Origin: Micromonospora ferruginea
GTDB lineage: Bacteria > Actinomycetota > Actinomycetes > Mycobacteriales > Micromonosporaceae
Reading direction: 5' to 3'
Length of the DNA: 64,000 nt
Assembly: GCF_013694245.2 (NCBI RefSeq)
Contig: NZ_CP059322.2
Location: forward strand, 1,670,001-1,734,000
Part shown: in pieces, positions 8,582 to 16,433 of the stretch
Layout: each line of letters begins with the position of its first letter
Position numbering within the stretch: the stretch's first letter is position 1
Made by a program: the position numbers and the translations under genes
The notes under the pieces: generated by a model
The model's database searches: none
What the model was told of the DNA's origin: nothing
What the model saw: only the letters and a program-made list of their open reading frames with translations

Positions 8582-9267
8582 GCACCCGCCCGTACGTGCT
8601 GCTGAGCTGCGCCATGTCGATCGACGGTTACATCGACGACGCGACCACCGAACGGCTGCTGCTCTCCAACGACGACGACCTGGACCGGGTCGACGCGACG
8701 CGGGCCGGGTGCGACGCGATCATGGTGGGCGCGGCCACGGTCCGCCGCGACGACCCCCGGCTGCTGGTCCGCAGCGAGCGGCGGCGGGCCGAGCGGGTGG
8801 CCCGGGGGCTACCCCCGTCGCCGGTGAAGGTGACGGTCACCGGCAGCGGCGACCTCGACCCGTCGGCCCGGTTCTTCACCGTTGGCGAGGGGCTCAAGCT
8901 GGTCTACTGCCCGAGCGGGGTGGTGGAGAAGGCCCGGGAGCAGGTCGGCGCGGTGGCCACCGTGGTCGACGCCGGTGAGCCGGCGACCGCGCACGCGGTC
9001 GTCGCGGACCTGGCCGGGCGCGGGATCGGCCAGTTGATGGTCGAGGGCGGCGGCACCATGCACCGCCAGTTCCTCACCGCCGGTCTCGCCGACGAGCTGC
9101 ACCTGGTGGTCGCCCCGTTCTTCGTGGGGGACGGGCGGGCGCCCCGGTTCGTCGGGGAGGGCCGCTTCCCGTGGCACCCGGGCCGCCGCGCGCGGGTGGT
9201 CGAGGTGCGCCAGATCGGTGACGTGGTGCTGACCCGGTACGCGCTCTCCGACCGCTGTCAGGCCTGA
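8578..9267 (+). CDS. RibD C-terminal-type pyrimidine reductase
   Basis: A 229-residue DHFR-fold reductase resembling the reductase half of RibD. Motifs are the N-terminal CAMSIDGYI, DAIMVGAATVRRDDP, and the NADPH-binding LMVEGGGTMHRQF followed by DELHLVVAPFFVGDG. It lacks the deaminase half. The GTGA overlap with ribA shows direct coupling, so it very likely reduces the ribosyl side chain of the GTP cyclohydrolase II product to the ribityl form or acts on a close derivative. It closes the operon. Confidence 0.85.
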   Translation: MSTRPYVLLSCAMSIDGYIDDATTERLLLSNDDDLDRVDATRAGCDAIMVGAATVRRDDPRLLVRSERRRAERVARGLPPSPVKVTVTGSGDLDPSARFFTVGEGLKLVYCPSGVVEKAREQVGAVATVVDAGEPATAHAVVADLAGRGIGQLMVEGGGTMHRQFLTAGLADELHLVVAPFFVGDGRAPRFVGEGRFPWHPGRRARVVEVRQIGDVVLTRYALSDRCQA

Positions 9268-9369
9268 CCGACGCTCCCCGGTTCGCTCTTGTGCAAGCTC
9301 ACGGTCGAGATTAGTTTGTTGACCATCCATACGAACACTCCACCGTGCATCCCTCCGAAAGGGGGACCG

Positions 9370-11049
9370 ATGAGCGTGCACCACCCCGAGCCGGGCTCCT
9401 CCCGCCGCCACTTCCTCGGCCTGGTGGGCCTCGGCGTGGCCGCCACCACCGCCGGCCCGCTGCTCGCCGGCTGTTCCGAGAAGCCGGCCGGCTCCGGCGG
9501 CGCCCAGCAGCTCGACGCCGTCTCCGGCGTGCTGCCGACGCACAAGGATCTGACCGGCGCGATCAAGCCCGACATCGTCGGCACCCGCCCGGTGCCCGAC
9601 GGCTACACCAGATACCCGGCCACCCTGGTCGACGCGATCACCGACAAGCCCGGCACCAGCGGCAAGCAGGTCACCGCGATGACGCCCGCCTGGGGCCCGG
9701 CGCCGACCGGCATCGCGCAGAGCGCCTACCTCCAGGCCGTCAACGCCGAGCTGGGCACGCCGGTCAACTTCACCGTCCAGGACGGCAACACCTACGCCGA
9801 CAAGCTCAACGCGATGCTCGGCGCCCGGGACGTGCCGGAGCTGCTCTGCGTGCCGAGCTGGGAGGTGGAGAAGATCCCGCGCTTCGCCGAGGCGATCAAG
9901 GTGCTCTTCGAGGACCTCACCGACCACCTCAGGGGCGACGCCGTCAACGCGTACCCGATGCTTGCCAGCTTCCCGACCGGGGCCTGGCGCCAGGCGGTCT
10001 GGAACGAGCGGCTGGTGTCCGTGCCCAACCCCACCGACGGGCCGTTCGCCTGGGCGCTGTTCGCCCGCCAGGACCTGCTCGACGCGCGCGGCCTGGCGCT
10101 GCCGGCCAACCTGGACGACCTGCTCTCCGTCGCCAGGCAGGTCACCGACCCGGCCCGCAAGGTCTGGGCGTTCGACGACGTCTTCGCCATGATCCAGATG
10201 TTCCACCGGGTACCCGGCGCCAACCAGGGGTGGCGGGTGCGCTCCGACGGCACGCCGGAGTTCAAGTACGAGACCCCGGAGTTCCGCCAGGCGCTCGAGG
10301 TGATGGCCAAGATCTACAAAGACGGCCTGGTCCACCCGGACATCGTCGCCAGCAAGGGCGCGGACGCCAAACAACTGTTCGCCAAGAACGGCGCGATCGT
10401 GTTCAAGCAGGACGGCGTCGGCTTCTGGCAGGGCGCCCAGGCCGAGCACCAGAAGACCAACCCGAAGTTGAACATCCAGCCGGTGCCGGTCTTCTCCGCC
10501 ACCGGTGGCGACCCGCTGGTCTGGGGCGAGGACAAGCCGATCTCGTTCACCTTCGTCAAGAAGGGCCTCGGCAAGGACCGGGTCCAGGAGCTGCTGCGGA
10601 TCATCAACTGGTGCTCCGCGCCGCTGGGCAGCCAGGAGGCCCAGCTCCGCGACTTCGGCGTCGAGGGCAAGCACCACACCACGTCGCCGAACGGGCCGGT
10701 GAAGACCGACCTGGCGTTCAAGGAGATCGCGAACCAATACTTCTTCATCAGCGGCCGCAACCCCACCATCGGGCCGTTCCCGGAGACCCCCCGCTACGTG
10801 CCGGACGTGCTGAACTATTCCAACCGGATGGTCACGTTCATGGAGAAGAACCCCTGGGCCGGGGTCAAGCTGGAGATGCCGGCCGCCTTCAAGGCCAATC
10901 AGGTGCCGACGGAGGACAAGTTCACCGACGTCCTGCGCGGCCGGCGTCCGATGAGCGACGTGGACGCCATCGTCAACGAGTGGAAGGCCAACGGCGGGGA
11001 GGAAGCCCGCAAGCTGCTCGCCGACTCGCTGCCCAAGGCGGCCAAGTGA
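9370..11049 (+). CDS. ABC importer solute-binding lipoprotein (LplA/YtcQ type)
   Basis: A 559-residue extracellular solute-binding protein. The N-terminus has a twin-arginine motif (SSRRHFLGLVG) and a lipobox LLAGC, so it is likely exported by Tat and lipid-anchored. The large size and the pairing with two permeases of the LplB and LplC kinds point to carbohydrate or polysaccharide-fragment uptake (CUT1-related). ATG 9370 follows GAAAGGGGG. The upstream AT-richer stretch at 9300-9345 is the likely promoter/operator. No ATPase gene is linked, so a shared MsiK-like ATPase is expected. Confidence 0.88.
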   Translation: MSVHHPEPGSSRRHFLGLVGLGVAATTAGPLLAGCSEKPAGSGGAQQLDAVSGVLPTHKDLTGAIKPDIVGTRPVPDGYTRYPATLVDAITDKPGTSGKQVTAMTPAWGPAPTGIAQSAYLQAVNAELGTPVNFTVQDGNTYADKLNAMLGARDVPELLCVPSWEVEKIPRFAEAIKVLFEDLTDHLRGDAVNAYPMLASFPTGAWRQAVWNERLVSVPNPTDGPFAWALFARQDLLDARGLALPANLDDLLSVARQVTDPARKVWAFDDVFAMIQMFHRVPGANQGWRVRSDGTPEFKYETPEFRQALEVMAKIYKDGLVHPDIVASKGADAKQLFAKNGAIVFKQDGVGFWQGAQAEHQKTNPKLNIQPVPVFSATGGDPLVWGEDKPISFTFVKKGLGKDRVQELLRIINWCSAPLGSQEAQLRDFGVEGKHHTTSPNGPVKTDLAFKEIANQYFFISGRNPTIGPFPETPRYVPDVLNYSNRMVTFMEKNPWAGVKLEMPAAFKANQVPTEDKFTDVLRGRRPMSDVDAIVNEWKANGGEEARKLLADSLPKAAK

Positions 11050-12050
11050 GCGGGCCGGCCGTCGTGGTCGGGCCCGAACGGACCCGACCCGACGCGCCGG
11101 CCCGCGTGCCCCGCCGCCGACGCGTGCCGCTGGCCGGCCGGCTGCGCCGCGACTGGCAACTGCTGGCCATGGTGGCGCCCGGCTTCGGCATTCTGCTGGT
11201 CTTCAGCTACCTGCCGATCGCCGGCAACGTCATCGCGTTCCAGGACTACAACCCCTACCTGGGCGACAACCCGTGGGCGGCGTTCACGCACAGCAACTGG
11301 ATCGGCTTCGGGCAGTTCCAGCTCCTCTTCGACGACCCGGCGTTCTGGGACGCGTTCCGCAACACCCTCGCCATCACCGCGTTCCAGCTCGTGTTCTTCT
11401 TCCCGCTGCCGATCCTGCTGGCGGTCATGCTGCACAACCTGCTCTCCAGCCGGCTGCGCGGGTTCGTCCAGACGGTCGTCTACCTGCCGCACTTCTTCAG
11501 CTGGGTGCTGGTGATCAGCTTCTTCGTCGCCATGCTCGGCGGCGCCGGGTTGCTGGCGCAGACCATGCGCGAGGCCGGCATGCAGCCGTGGAACGTGATG
11601 ACCAACCCGGACACGTTCATCGTCCTGGTCACCGCGGAGGCGGTGTGGAAGGACGTGGGCTGGGGCACCATCGTCTTCCTGGCCGCGTTGTCCACCATCG
11701 ACCAGAACCTCTACGAGGCGGCGGCCGCGGACGGCGCCGGGCGGTGGCGACGGCTGTGGCACATCACGCTGCCCGGCCTGCGCCCGGTGATCGTGCTGCT
11801 GCTCATCCTGCGTCTCGGCGACGCGCTGTCGGTCGGCTTCGAGCAGTTCCTGCTGCAACGCGACGCGGTCGGCCGGCAGGCCGCCGAGGTGCTCGACACG
11901 TTCGTCTACCACTTCTCCATCGCCACCGGTAACTACGGCTACGGCGCGGCGGCCGGGCTGTTCAAGGCCGTCGTCGGCCTCGTGCTGATCCTCGCCGCGA
12001 ACCGGGTGGCGCACCTGCTCGGCGAGCGAGGGATCTACTCGAAGTCATGA
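11046..12050 (+). CDS. ABC sugar permease, LplB/YteP type
   Basis: A 334-residue permease with about six membrane helices. The cytoplasmic EAA loop, YEAAAADGAGRWRRLWHITL, contacts the ATPase. The N-terminal 35 residues are basic and cytosolic. The GTG start overlaps the stop of the solute-binding protein gene. With its partner at 12047 it forms the heterodimeric channel of the importer. Confidence 0.9.
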   Translation: MSGPAVVVGPERTRPDAPARVPRRRRVPLAGRLRRDWQLLAMVAPGFGILLVFSYLPIAGNVIAFQDYNPYLGDNPWAAFTHSNWIGFGQFQLLFDDPAFWDAFRNTLAITAFQLVFFFPLPILLAVMLHNLLSSRLRGFVQTVVYLPHFFSWVLVISFFVAMLGGAGLLAQTMREAGMQPWNVMTNPDTFIVLVTAEAVWKDVGWGTIVFLAALSTIDQNLYEAAAADGAGRWRRLWHITLPGLRPVIVLLLILRLGDALSVGFEQFLLQRDAVGRQAAEVLDTFVYHFSIATGNYGYGAAAGLFKAVVGLVLILAANRVAHLLGERGIYSKS

Positions 12051-12967
12051 CCGTGAGCATCCGCCGGCCGTCCGGCGCCCGCGCCCGCCGCCCGGCCTGG
12101 GAGGAGCCACCGACCCCGGTCGGCCAGGGGCTCAAGGCCGTCCTGCTCACCCTGCTGGTGCTCGGGGTGCTCTTCCCGCTCTGGGTGGTGCTGGTGACCA
12201 GCCTCTCCTCCCGGCAGACCATCGCCGACGCCGGTGGCCTGGTGGTCGTGCCGAAGGGCATCGACACCTCGGCCTACCAGACCATCCTGGCCGGCGGCGC
12301 GGTGACCCGGGCACTGTGGATCAGCACGCTGGTCACGGTATGCGGCACCCTGGTCGCGCTGACCGTCACCGTGCTGGCCGCGTACGGGCTGTCCAGGCCG
12401 GGCTCGCTCGGTCACCGCTGGCTGCTGGCGTACTTCCTGATCCCGTTCCTGGTCTATCCGCCGCTGGTGCCCCGCTACCTGGTGGTCACCGGCCTCGGGT
12501 TGAAGGACACCATCTGGGCGCTGGTCCTGCCGCCGGCGATCAGCGTGTTCAACCTGGTCGTGGTGCGCGGCTTCTTCCAGGGCATCCCGCAGGAGCTGCT
12601 GGACAGCGCCCGCATCGACGGCGCGAGCGACTTCCGTACCCTGGGTCGGATCGTGCTGCCGCTGTCGCGCGCGGTCATCGCCGTGGTCGGCCTGTTCTAC
12701 GCGGTCAGCTACTGGAACGTCTGGTTCGACGCGCTGCTGTTCATCGACCGCAACGACATGTACCCGATCCAGCGGGTGCTGCAGAGCTACCTGCTGGCCG
12801 GGCAGGCGCCGCACACCGCCGGCGGCACCACCGGGGTGAGCATGCCACCGACCGAGGCGATCAAGATGGCGGTGGTGGTGCTGACCGTCGCGCCGATCGT
12901 CGCGGTCTACCCGTTCGTCCAGCGGCACTTCATCAAGGGCGTGCTGATCGGCGCGGTGAAGGGCTGA
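12047..12967 (+). CDS. ABC sugar permease, LplC/YtcP type
   Basis: A 306-residue permease with six helices and an EAA loop, [19 protein letters not shown]. Family signatures such as [12 protein letters not shown] and [13 protein letters not shown] are typical of the LplC/YtcP partner. The ATGA overlap with the previous permease gene completes a three-gene operon. It is followed three bases later by the convergent end of the amino-acid transporter operon. Confidence 0.9.
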   Translation: MTVSIRRPSGARARRPAWEEPPTPVGQGLKAVLLTLLVLGVLFPLWVVLVTSLSSRQTIADAGGLVVVPKGIDTSAYQTILAGGAVTRALWISTLVTVCGTLVALTVTVLAAYGLSRPGSLGHRWLLAYFLIPFLVYPPLVPRYLVVTGLGLKDTIWALVLPPAISVFNLVVVRGFFQGIPQELLDSARIDGASDFRTLGRIVLPLSRAVIAVVGLFYAVSYWNVWFDALLFIDRNDMYPIQRVLQSYLLAGQAPHTAGGTTGVSMPPTEAIKMAVVVLTVAPIVAVYPFVQRHFIKGVLIGAVKG

Positions 12968-12970
12968 CCT

Positions 12971-13714
12971 TCAGAGCACCTGGGACAGGAACCGGCGCAG
13001 CCGGGGATGCTCCGGCGCCCCGAACACGGCGGCCGGCGGCCCGGCCTCCAGCACCACGCCCGCGTCCATGAACGCGACCGTGTCCGCGACGGTGCGGGCG
13101 AAGCCCATCTCGTGCGTGACCACCACCATGGTCATGCCGCCGGCGGCGAGGTCCGCCATCACCGCCAACACGCCCTTGACCAGCTCCGGGTCCAGCGCCG
13201 AGGTGGCCTCGTCGAAGAGCATCACCTGCGGGCGCAGCGCCAGCGCCCGCGCGATGGCGACGCGTTGCTGCTGGCCGCCGGAGAGCTGCGCCGGCCGGGC
13301 GTCCGCCTTCGCGGCCAGCCCGACCAGGTCGAGCTGGGCGCGGGCGAGCGTCACCGCCTCGTCCTCGTCGAGCTTCTTCAGCCTGCGCAGCGCGAGCGTG
13401 ACGTTGCGCAGCACGCTCAGGTGCGGGAAGAGGTTGAACTGCTGGAACACCATGCCGATCCGCTGCCGCAACGCGTCCGGGTCGTCGCGCAGCACGCTGC
13501 GCCCGTCCAGCAGCACGTCGCCCCGGTCCGGCTCGATCAGCCGGTTGATCGTGCGCAACAGGGTGGACTTGCCGGAGCCGGACGGCCCGATCACGCAGGC
13601 CGTGCCGCCCCGGGCGACGTCCAGGTCGGCGCCGCGCAGCACCCGGTGCGCGCCGAAGGCCAGGTGCACGTCGCGTACGGCGAGGCTGACCGAGCCGGCG
13701 GTGGTCGTGGTCAT
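12971..13714 (-). CDS. Amino-acid ABC transporter ATPase (GlnQ/TcyC type)
   Basis: A 247-residue ATPase of the polar amino-acid uptake family. It shows Walker [16 protein letters not shown], signature [16 protein letters not shown], Walker [14 protein letters not shown] and the switch His in [12 protein letters not shown] 13714 overlaps the stop of the permease gene. It is the last gene of a three-gene importer operon whose leader contains a SAM riboswitch and a Cys leader peptide, which argues for cystine or methionine as substrate. Confidence 0.9.
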   Translation of the reverse strand: MTTTTAGSVSLAVRDVHLAFGAHRVLRGADLDVARGGTACVIGPSGSGKSTLLRTINRLIEPDRGDVLLDGRSVLRDDPDALRQRIGMVFQQFNLFPHLSVLRNVTLALRRLKKLDEDEAVTLARAQLDLVGLAAKADARPAQLSGGQQQRVAIARALALRPQVMLFDEATSALDPELVKGVLAVMADLAAGGMTMVVVTHEMGFARTVADTVAFMDAGVVLEAGPPAAVFGAPEHPRLRRFLSQVL

Positions 13715-14487
13715 CGCGGGTTCCCTCCGGTCGGGGTGACGCCGGCCGGCGCCGGTTCGGGTTCGGGCTCGGGCGGCGCGCTCGGGCGGCCCTGCCGCAA
13801 CCGCCGGTCCAGCCAGTTGACCGCGTGCGTCAGCGGCACGGTCAGCACCAGGTAGAACAGGCCGGCCAGCAGCAGCGCGGACTGGTTGCCGGTGTTCGCC
13901 GCGTAGTCCTGGCCGATCCGGAACAGCTCCCGCTGGCTGGCCAGCAGGCCGAGGAAGTAGACCAGGCTGGAGTCCTTGATCAACGCGATGAGCTGGTTGA
14001 CCCAGGCGGGCAGCACCCGGCGCACGCCCTGCGGGATGACCACCAGGCGCATCGCCTCGCCCCAGGAGAAGCCGAGCGCCCGGGCGCCCTCCAACTGGGC
14101 GGCTTCCACGCTGAGGATGCCGGCGCGGAAGATCTCGCCCAGGTAGGCGGCGGCGATCAGCGACAGCGCCAGCACACCCAGCGGGTAGGGGTTCGGCCCC
14201 CACACCCGCATGCCCAGCGGCGCCAGGCCGACGCCGATGAGCAGGATGGTCGCCGCGGCCGGCAGGCCGCGGAACACGTCGGTGTAGACCCGGGCCGGCC
14301 AACGCAACCATCGGGTACGCGAGATGCCGGCGACCGCCAGCAGCATGCCCAGCACCGAGCCGAGCAGGGCGGCGGAGGTGGCCAGGATCAGCGTGTTGGG
14401 CAACCCGACGGTCAGCATCTCGGGCAGCGCCTCGCGCATCGAGTCACCGTCGAAGAAGGTCTCCCAGAGGGTGCGCAGGGGATCCAT
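13711..14487 (-). CDS. Amino-acid ABC transporter permease (HisM/TcyB type)
   Basis: A 258-residue permease with five to six helices and the amino-acid EAA loop [20 protein letters not shown]. The [16 protein letters not shown] segment is typical of the His/Glu/Gln/Arg permease family. The C-terminus is Pro- and Glu-rich. Its stop overlaps the ATPase start. A single permease gene suggests a homodimer. Confidence 0.9.
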   Translation of the reverse strand: MDPLRTLWETFFDGDSMREALPEMLTVGLPNTLILATSAALLGSVLGMLLAVAGISRTRWLRWPARVYTDVFRGLPAAATILLIGVGLAPLGMRVWGPNPYPLGVLALSLIAAAYLGEIFRAGILSVEAAQLEGARALGFSWGEAMRLVVIPQGVRRVLPAWVNQLIALIKDSSLVYFLGLLASQRELFRIGQDYAANTGNQSALLLAGLFYLVLTVPLTHAVNWLDRRLRQGRPSAPPEPEPEPAPAGVTPTGGNPR

Positions 14488-14525
14488 CGTTCCTCCGTCC
14501 GCTCTGCTCGGTCCCGGCTGCCGGC

Positions 14526-15380
14526 TCAGGAGCCGGCCGACGGCGAGGGGACCGGAACCGTGCCGCTGCCCGGGGTGAAGTCGGCCGGGATCGGCCGGCC
14601 CGGGTAGTACCGCGCCTGCAGGCGGCTCCAGGTGCCGTCCGCGATCACCTGGTCGAGGCCCTTGTCCAGCGCCTCGCGCAGCCTGTCGTTGCCCCTCGCC
14701 ACCGCGTACGCGGTCGGGGCCGGGCTGAGCTGCTTCGCCGCCACCGTGATCCGGCCCTTGCTGTCGGCGGCGGACTTGTCGCCGATCTCGGCCGGGGCGA
14801 TCCAGGCGTCGGCGGTGCCGGCCTTGAGCTGGTTGACCGCGCCGTTGTAGTCGGGCACCCGCACCGGGTCCAGGTTCTGCCTCGTGGCGAAGTCGTCCTG
14901 CACGGTGCCCTGGACGACCACCACCCGCTTGCCGGCGAGCTGGTCGAAGCCGGTGATCGAGGAGCCGGTCGGCACGTCCAGGCCGAAGTAGCCGAAGTCG
15001 TAGCCGTTGCCGAAGTCCACCGTCTTCTTCCGTGCCTCGGTGACCGTGATCGACGAGCTGCCGACGTCGAACGTGCGGTTGTCGACCTGGGAGAGCAGGG
15101 CGGAGAAGTCGGTGCCGACGAACTCGACCTTGAGGCCGACCTTGCCGGCGACGGCGGTGAGCAGGTCGTTGTCGAAGCCGGTGAACTTCCCGTTCTTCAG
15201 GTAGACGTTCGGCGGGGCGTCGGTGAGCGTGCCGGCCCGGATCACGCCGGGCCGCAGCAGGCCGTACGGGTTGTCGGCCGCGTCGTCGGCCCCACCGCCG
15301 CAGGCGGTCAGCGCGGTGGCGGCGAGCACGGCCGCGGCGCCGAGCGCGGCGACGCGGGTCAGGGCGGTACGGATACGCAC
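14526..15380 (-). CDS. Amino-acid-binding lipoprotein, probably cystine or methionine related
   Basis: A 284-residue periplasmic-binding-protein family 3 member. A signal sequence ends in a lipobox TALTACGGG. The domain shows GFDNDLLTAVAGKVGLKVEFV, the ligand-contact FSALLSQVDNRTFDVGSSSITVT and RVVVVQGTVQDDFA. GTG 15380 was chosen because GGAG lies just upstream and the lipoprotein signal begins there. The leader region is long and holds a SAM-IV-type riboswitch and a leader peptide, so expression should fall when S-adenosylmethionine or cysteine is plentiful. Substrate is inferred from that control. Confidence 0.88.
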   Translation of the reverse strand: MRIRTALTRVAALGAAAVLAATALTACGGGADDAADNPYGLLRPGVIRAGTLTDAPPNVYLKNGKFTGFDNDLLTAVAGKVGLKVEFVGTDFSALLSQVDNRTFDVGSSSITVTEARKKTVDFGNGYDFGYFGLDVPTGSSITGFDQLAGKRVVVVQGTVQDDFATRQNLDPVRVPDYNGAVNQLKAGTADAWIAPAEIGDKSAADSKGRITVAAKQLSPAPTAYAVARGNDRLREALDKGLDQVIADGTWSRLQARYYPGRPIPADFTPGSGTVPVPSPSAGS

Positions 15381-15487
15381 GATGTCTCTCCAGAGTGGAC
15401 GGACACGCGGGACGCGTGCCGGTGCCGGCGGCGCCGGGGCACGGCGGAGCCGGGAGGGTGGATCGGGAAAGGGGGCGGAACGCTCGC

Positions 15488-15589
15488 TCAGCGCGCGACG
15501 CGACAGCGGTCGCTGCACACCCGCATCAGGTCGACGTGGCGACGCCTGACCAGCGCGGGGCGGGACGGTGCGGGGGGTGGCGCGAACAT
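15488..15589 (-). CDS. Cys-containing RRHVD leader peptide
   Basis: A 33-codon reading frame with ATG at 15589 and AGGGAG upstream. It contains LVRRRHVDLMRV followed by two Cys codons (TGC and TGT) near the end. This closely resembles the short actinobacterial leader peptides with an RRHVDL core and terminal Cys that precede sulfur-assimilation operons. Such peptides are thought to sense cysteine by ribosome stalling. It lies between the riboswitch and the solute-binding lipoprotein gene, about 108 bases before that start. The match is from memory of the family, not from a search. Confidence 0.75.
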   Translation of the reverse strand: MFAPPPAPSRPALVRRRHVDLMRVCSDRCRVAR

Positions 15590-15619
15590 GGTTCTCCCTG
15601 GTCGTCGGTGCTGACCTGG

Positions 15620-15740
15620 GTGCCAGGCCACGCTTGCGCCGACGGCTGCCGGCGCCTGGTCCTCACCCGGAGCACCCCACCGTGGTGGAGGGTTGCCGGC
15701 CAGCGAGCCGGGGCTTGACGCTGGCGCTCATGACCTGCCG
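15620..15740 (-). promoter_or_regulatory. SAM riboswitch, SAM-IV (SAM-I/IV) type
   Basis: Read on the minus strand from about 15737, the sequence has the layout of the actinobacterial SAM-IV riboswitch. GGTC...GACC closes P1. GCCAGCG pairs with CGCTGGC (P2), enclosing TCAAGCCCCGGCT. Then come CCGGCAACC, a CCACC/GGTGG hairpin (P3), and GGGGTGCTCCGGGTGA, whose CCGG can form the pseudoknot with the P2 loop. These bases match the conserved SAM-binding core as I recall it. It precedes the leader peptide and the amino-acid importer operon and should reduce their expression when SAM is high. The 3' limit is approximate. Confidence 0.85.
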
Positions 15741-15824
15741 AGAAGGCTAGCAGCACCGGGACGCCGGCCGTCCAGCCGTTATGACCACGGTCACGACCGG
15801 CCCTTACCTCGATCGGATCGGGGC

Positions 15825-15850
15825 TTGCTATGCAACAAAGTGCATAGCAA
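15825..15850. promoter_or_regulatory. Palindromic operator for the PadR regulator
   Basis: TTGCTATGCA and TGCATAGCAA form a perfect 10-bp inverted repeat around ACAAAG, ending just before the PadR reading frame. PadR proteins bind such palindromes and usually repress their own operon. Overlap with the likely -10 region suggests repression by blocking RNA polymerase. Confidence 0.7.
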
Positions 15851-15860
15851 GATGACCGGC

Positions 15861-16433
15861 ATGTCGCTGGAGCACGCCATCCTCGTCTCGCTGCTGGAGC
15901 AGCCCGCCTCCGGCTACGAGCTGGCCCGGCGCTTCGACCGCTCGATCGGCCGCTTCTGGACCGCCACCCACCAGCAGATCTACCGCGTGCTGCGGCAGAT
16001 GGCCGAGGACGACCGGATCACCGGCGTCGAGGTCGGCCAGGAGAACCTGCCGGACAAGAAGATCTGGTCGGTCACCCCGGCCGGCCGGGCCGCGCTCGTC
16101 GACTGGCTGCACGCGCCGGTGCGCCCGGAGGCGGTCCGGCACGAACTCGCCGTCAAGATCCGCGGCGCCGCGTTCGACGACGCGGCCGGCCGCGCCACCC
16201 TGGTCGCCGAGGTCGAGCGCTACCGCGCCGACCACCAGAGCGTCCTCGCCGGCTACCTGGCCGGCGAGCGCCGCGACTTCGGCGACCCCGCCGCACCCGA
16301 CGCCCGCGCGGCGCTCCAGCACGTCGTGCTGCGCGGCGGCATCGCGTACGAACGGATGGTGCTGGCCTGGCTGGACGACGTCCTGACCACCCTCCGCCAC
16401 CTCGACCCCGACCCGGAAAGGCCCTCCGCGTGA
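15861..16433 (+). CDS. PadR-family transcriptional regulator
   Basis: A 190-residue PadR regulator. The N-terminal winged helix includes LEHAILVSLLEQPASGYELA and TATHQQIYRVLRQMAEDD, and the C-terminal Vir-like dimerisation helices cover residues 95-180. ATG 15861 is chosen because homologues begin at MSLEH; ATG 15852 is in frame. The gene overlaps the acyl-CoA dehydrogenase gene by GTGA, so it very likely controls that operon. The inducer may be a fatty acyl or aromatic compound, which cannot be decided here. Confidence 0.9.
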   Translation: MSLEHAILVSLLEQPASGYELARRFDRSIGRFWTATHQQIYRVLRQMAEDDRITGVEVGQENLPDKKIWSVTPAGRAALVDWLHAPVRPEAVRHELAVKIRGAAFDDAAGRATLVAEVERYRADHQSVLAGYLAGERRDFGDPAAPDARAALQHVVLRGGIAYERMVLAWLDDVLTTLRHLDPDPERPSA

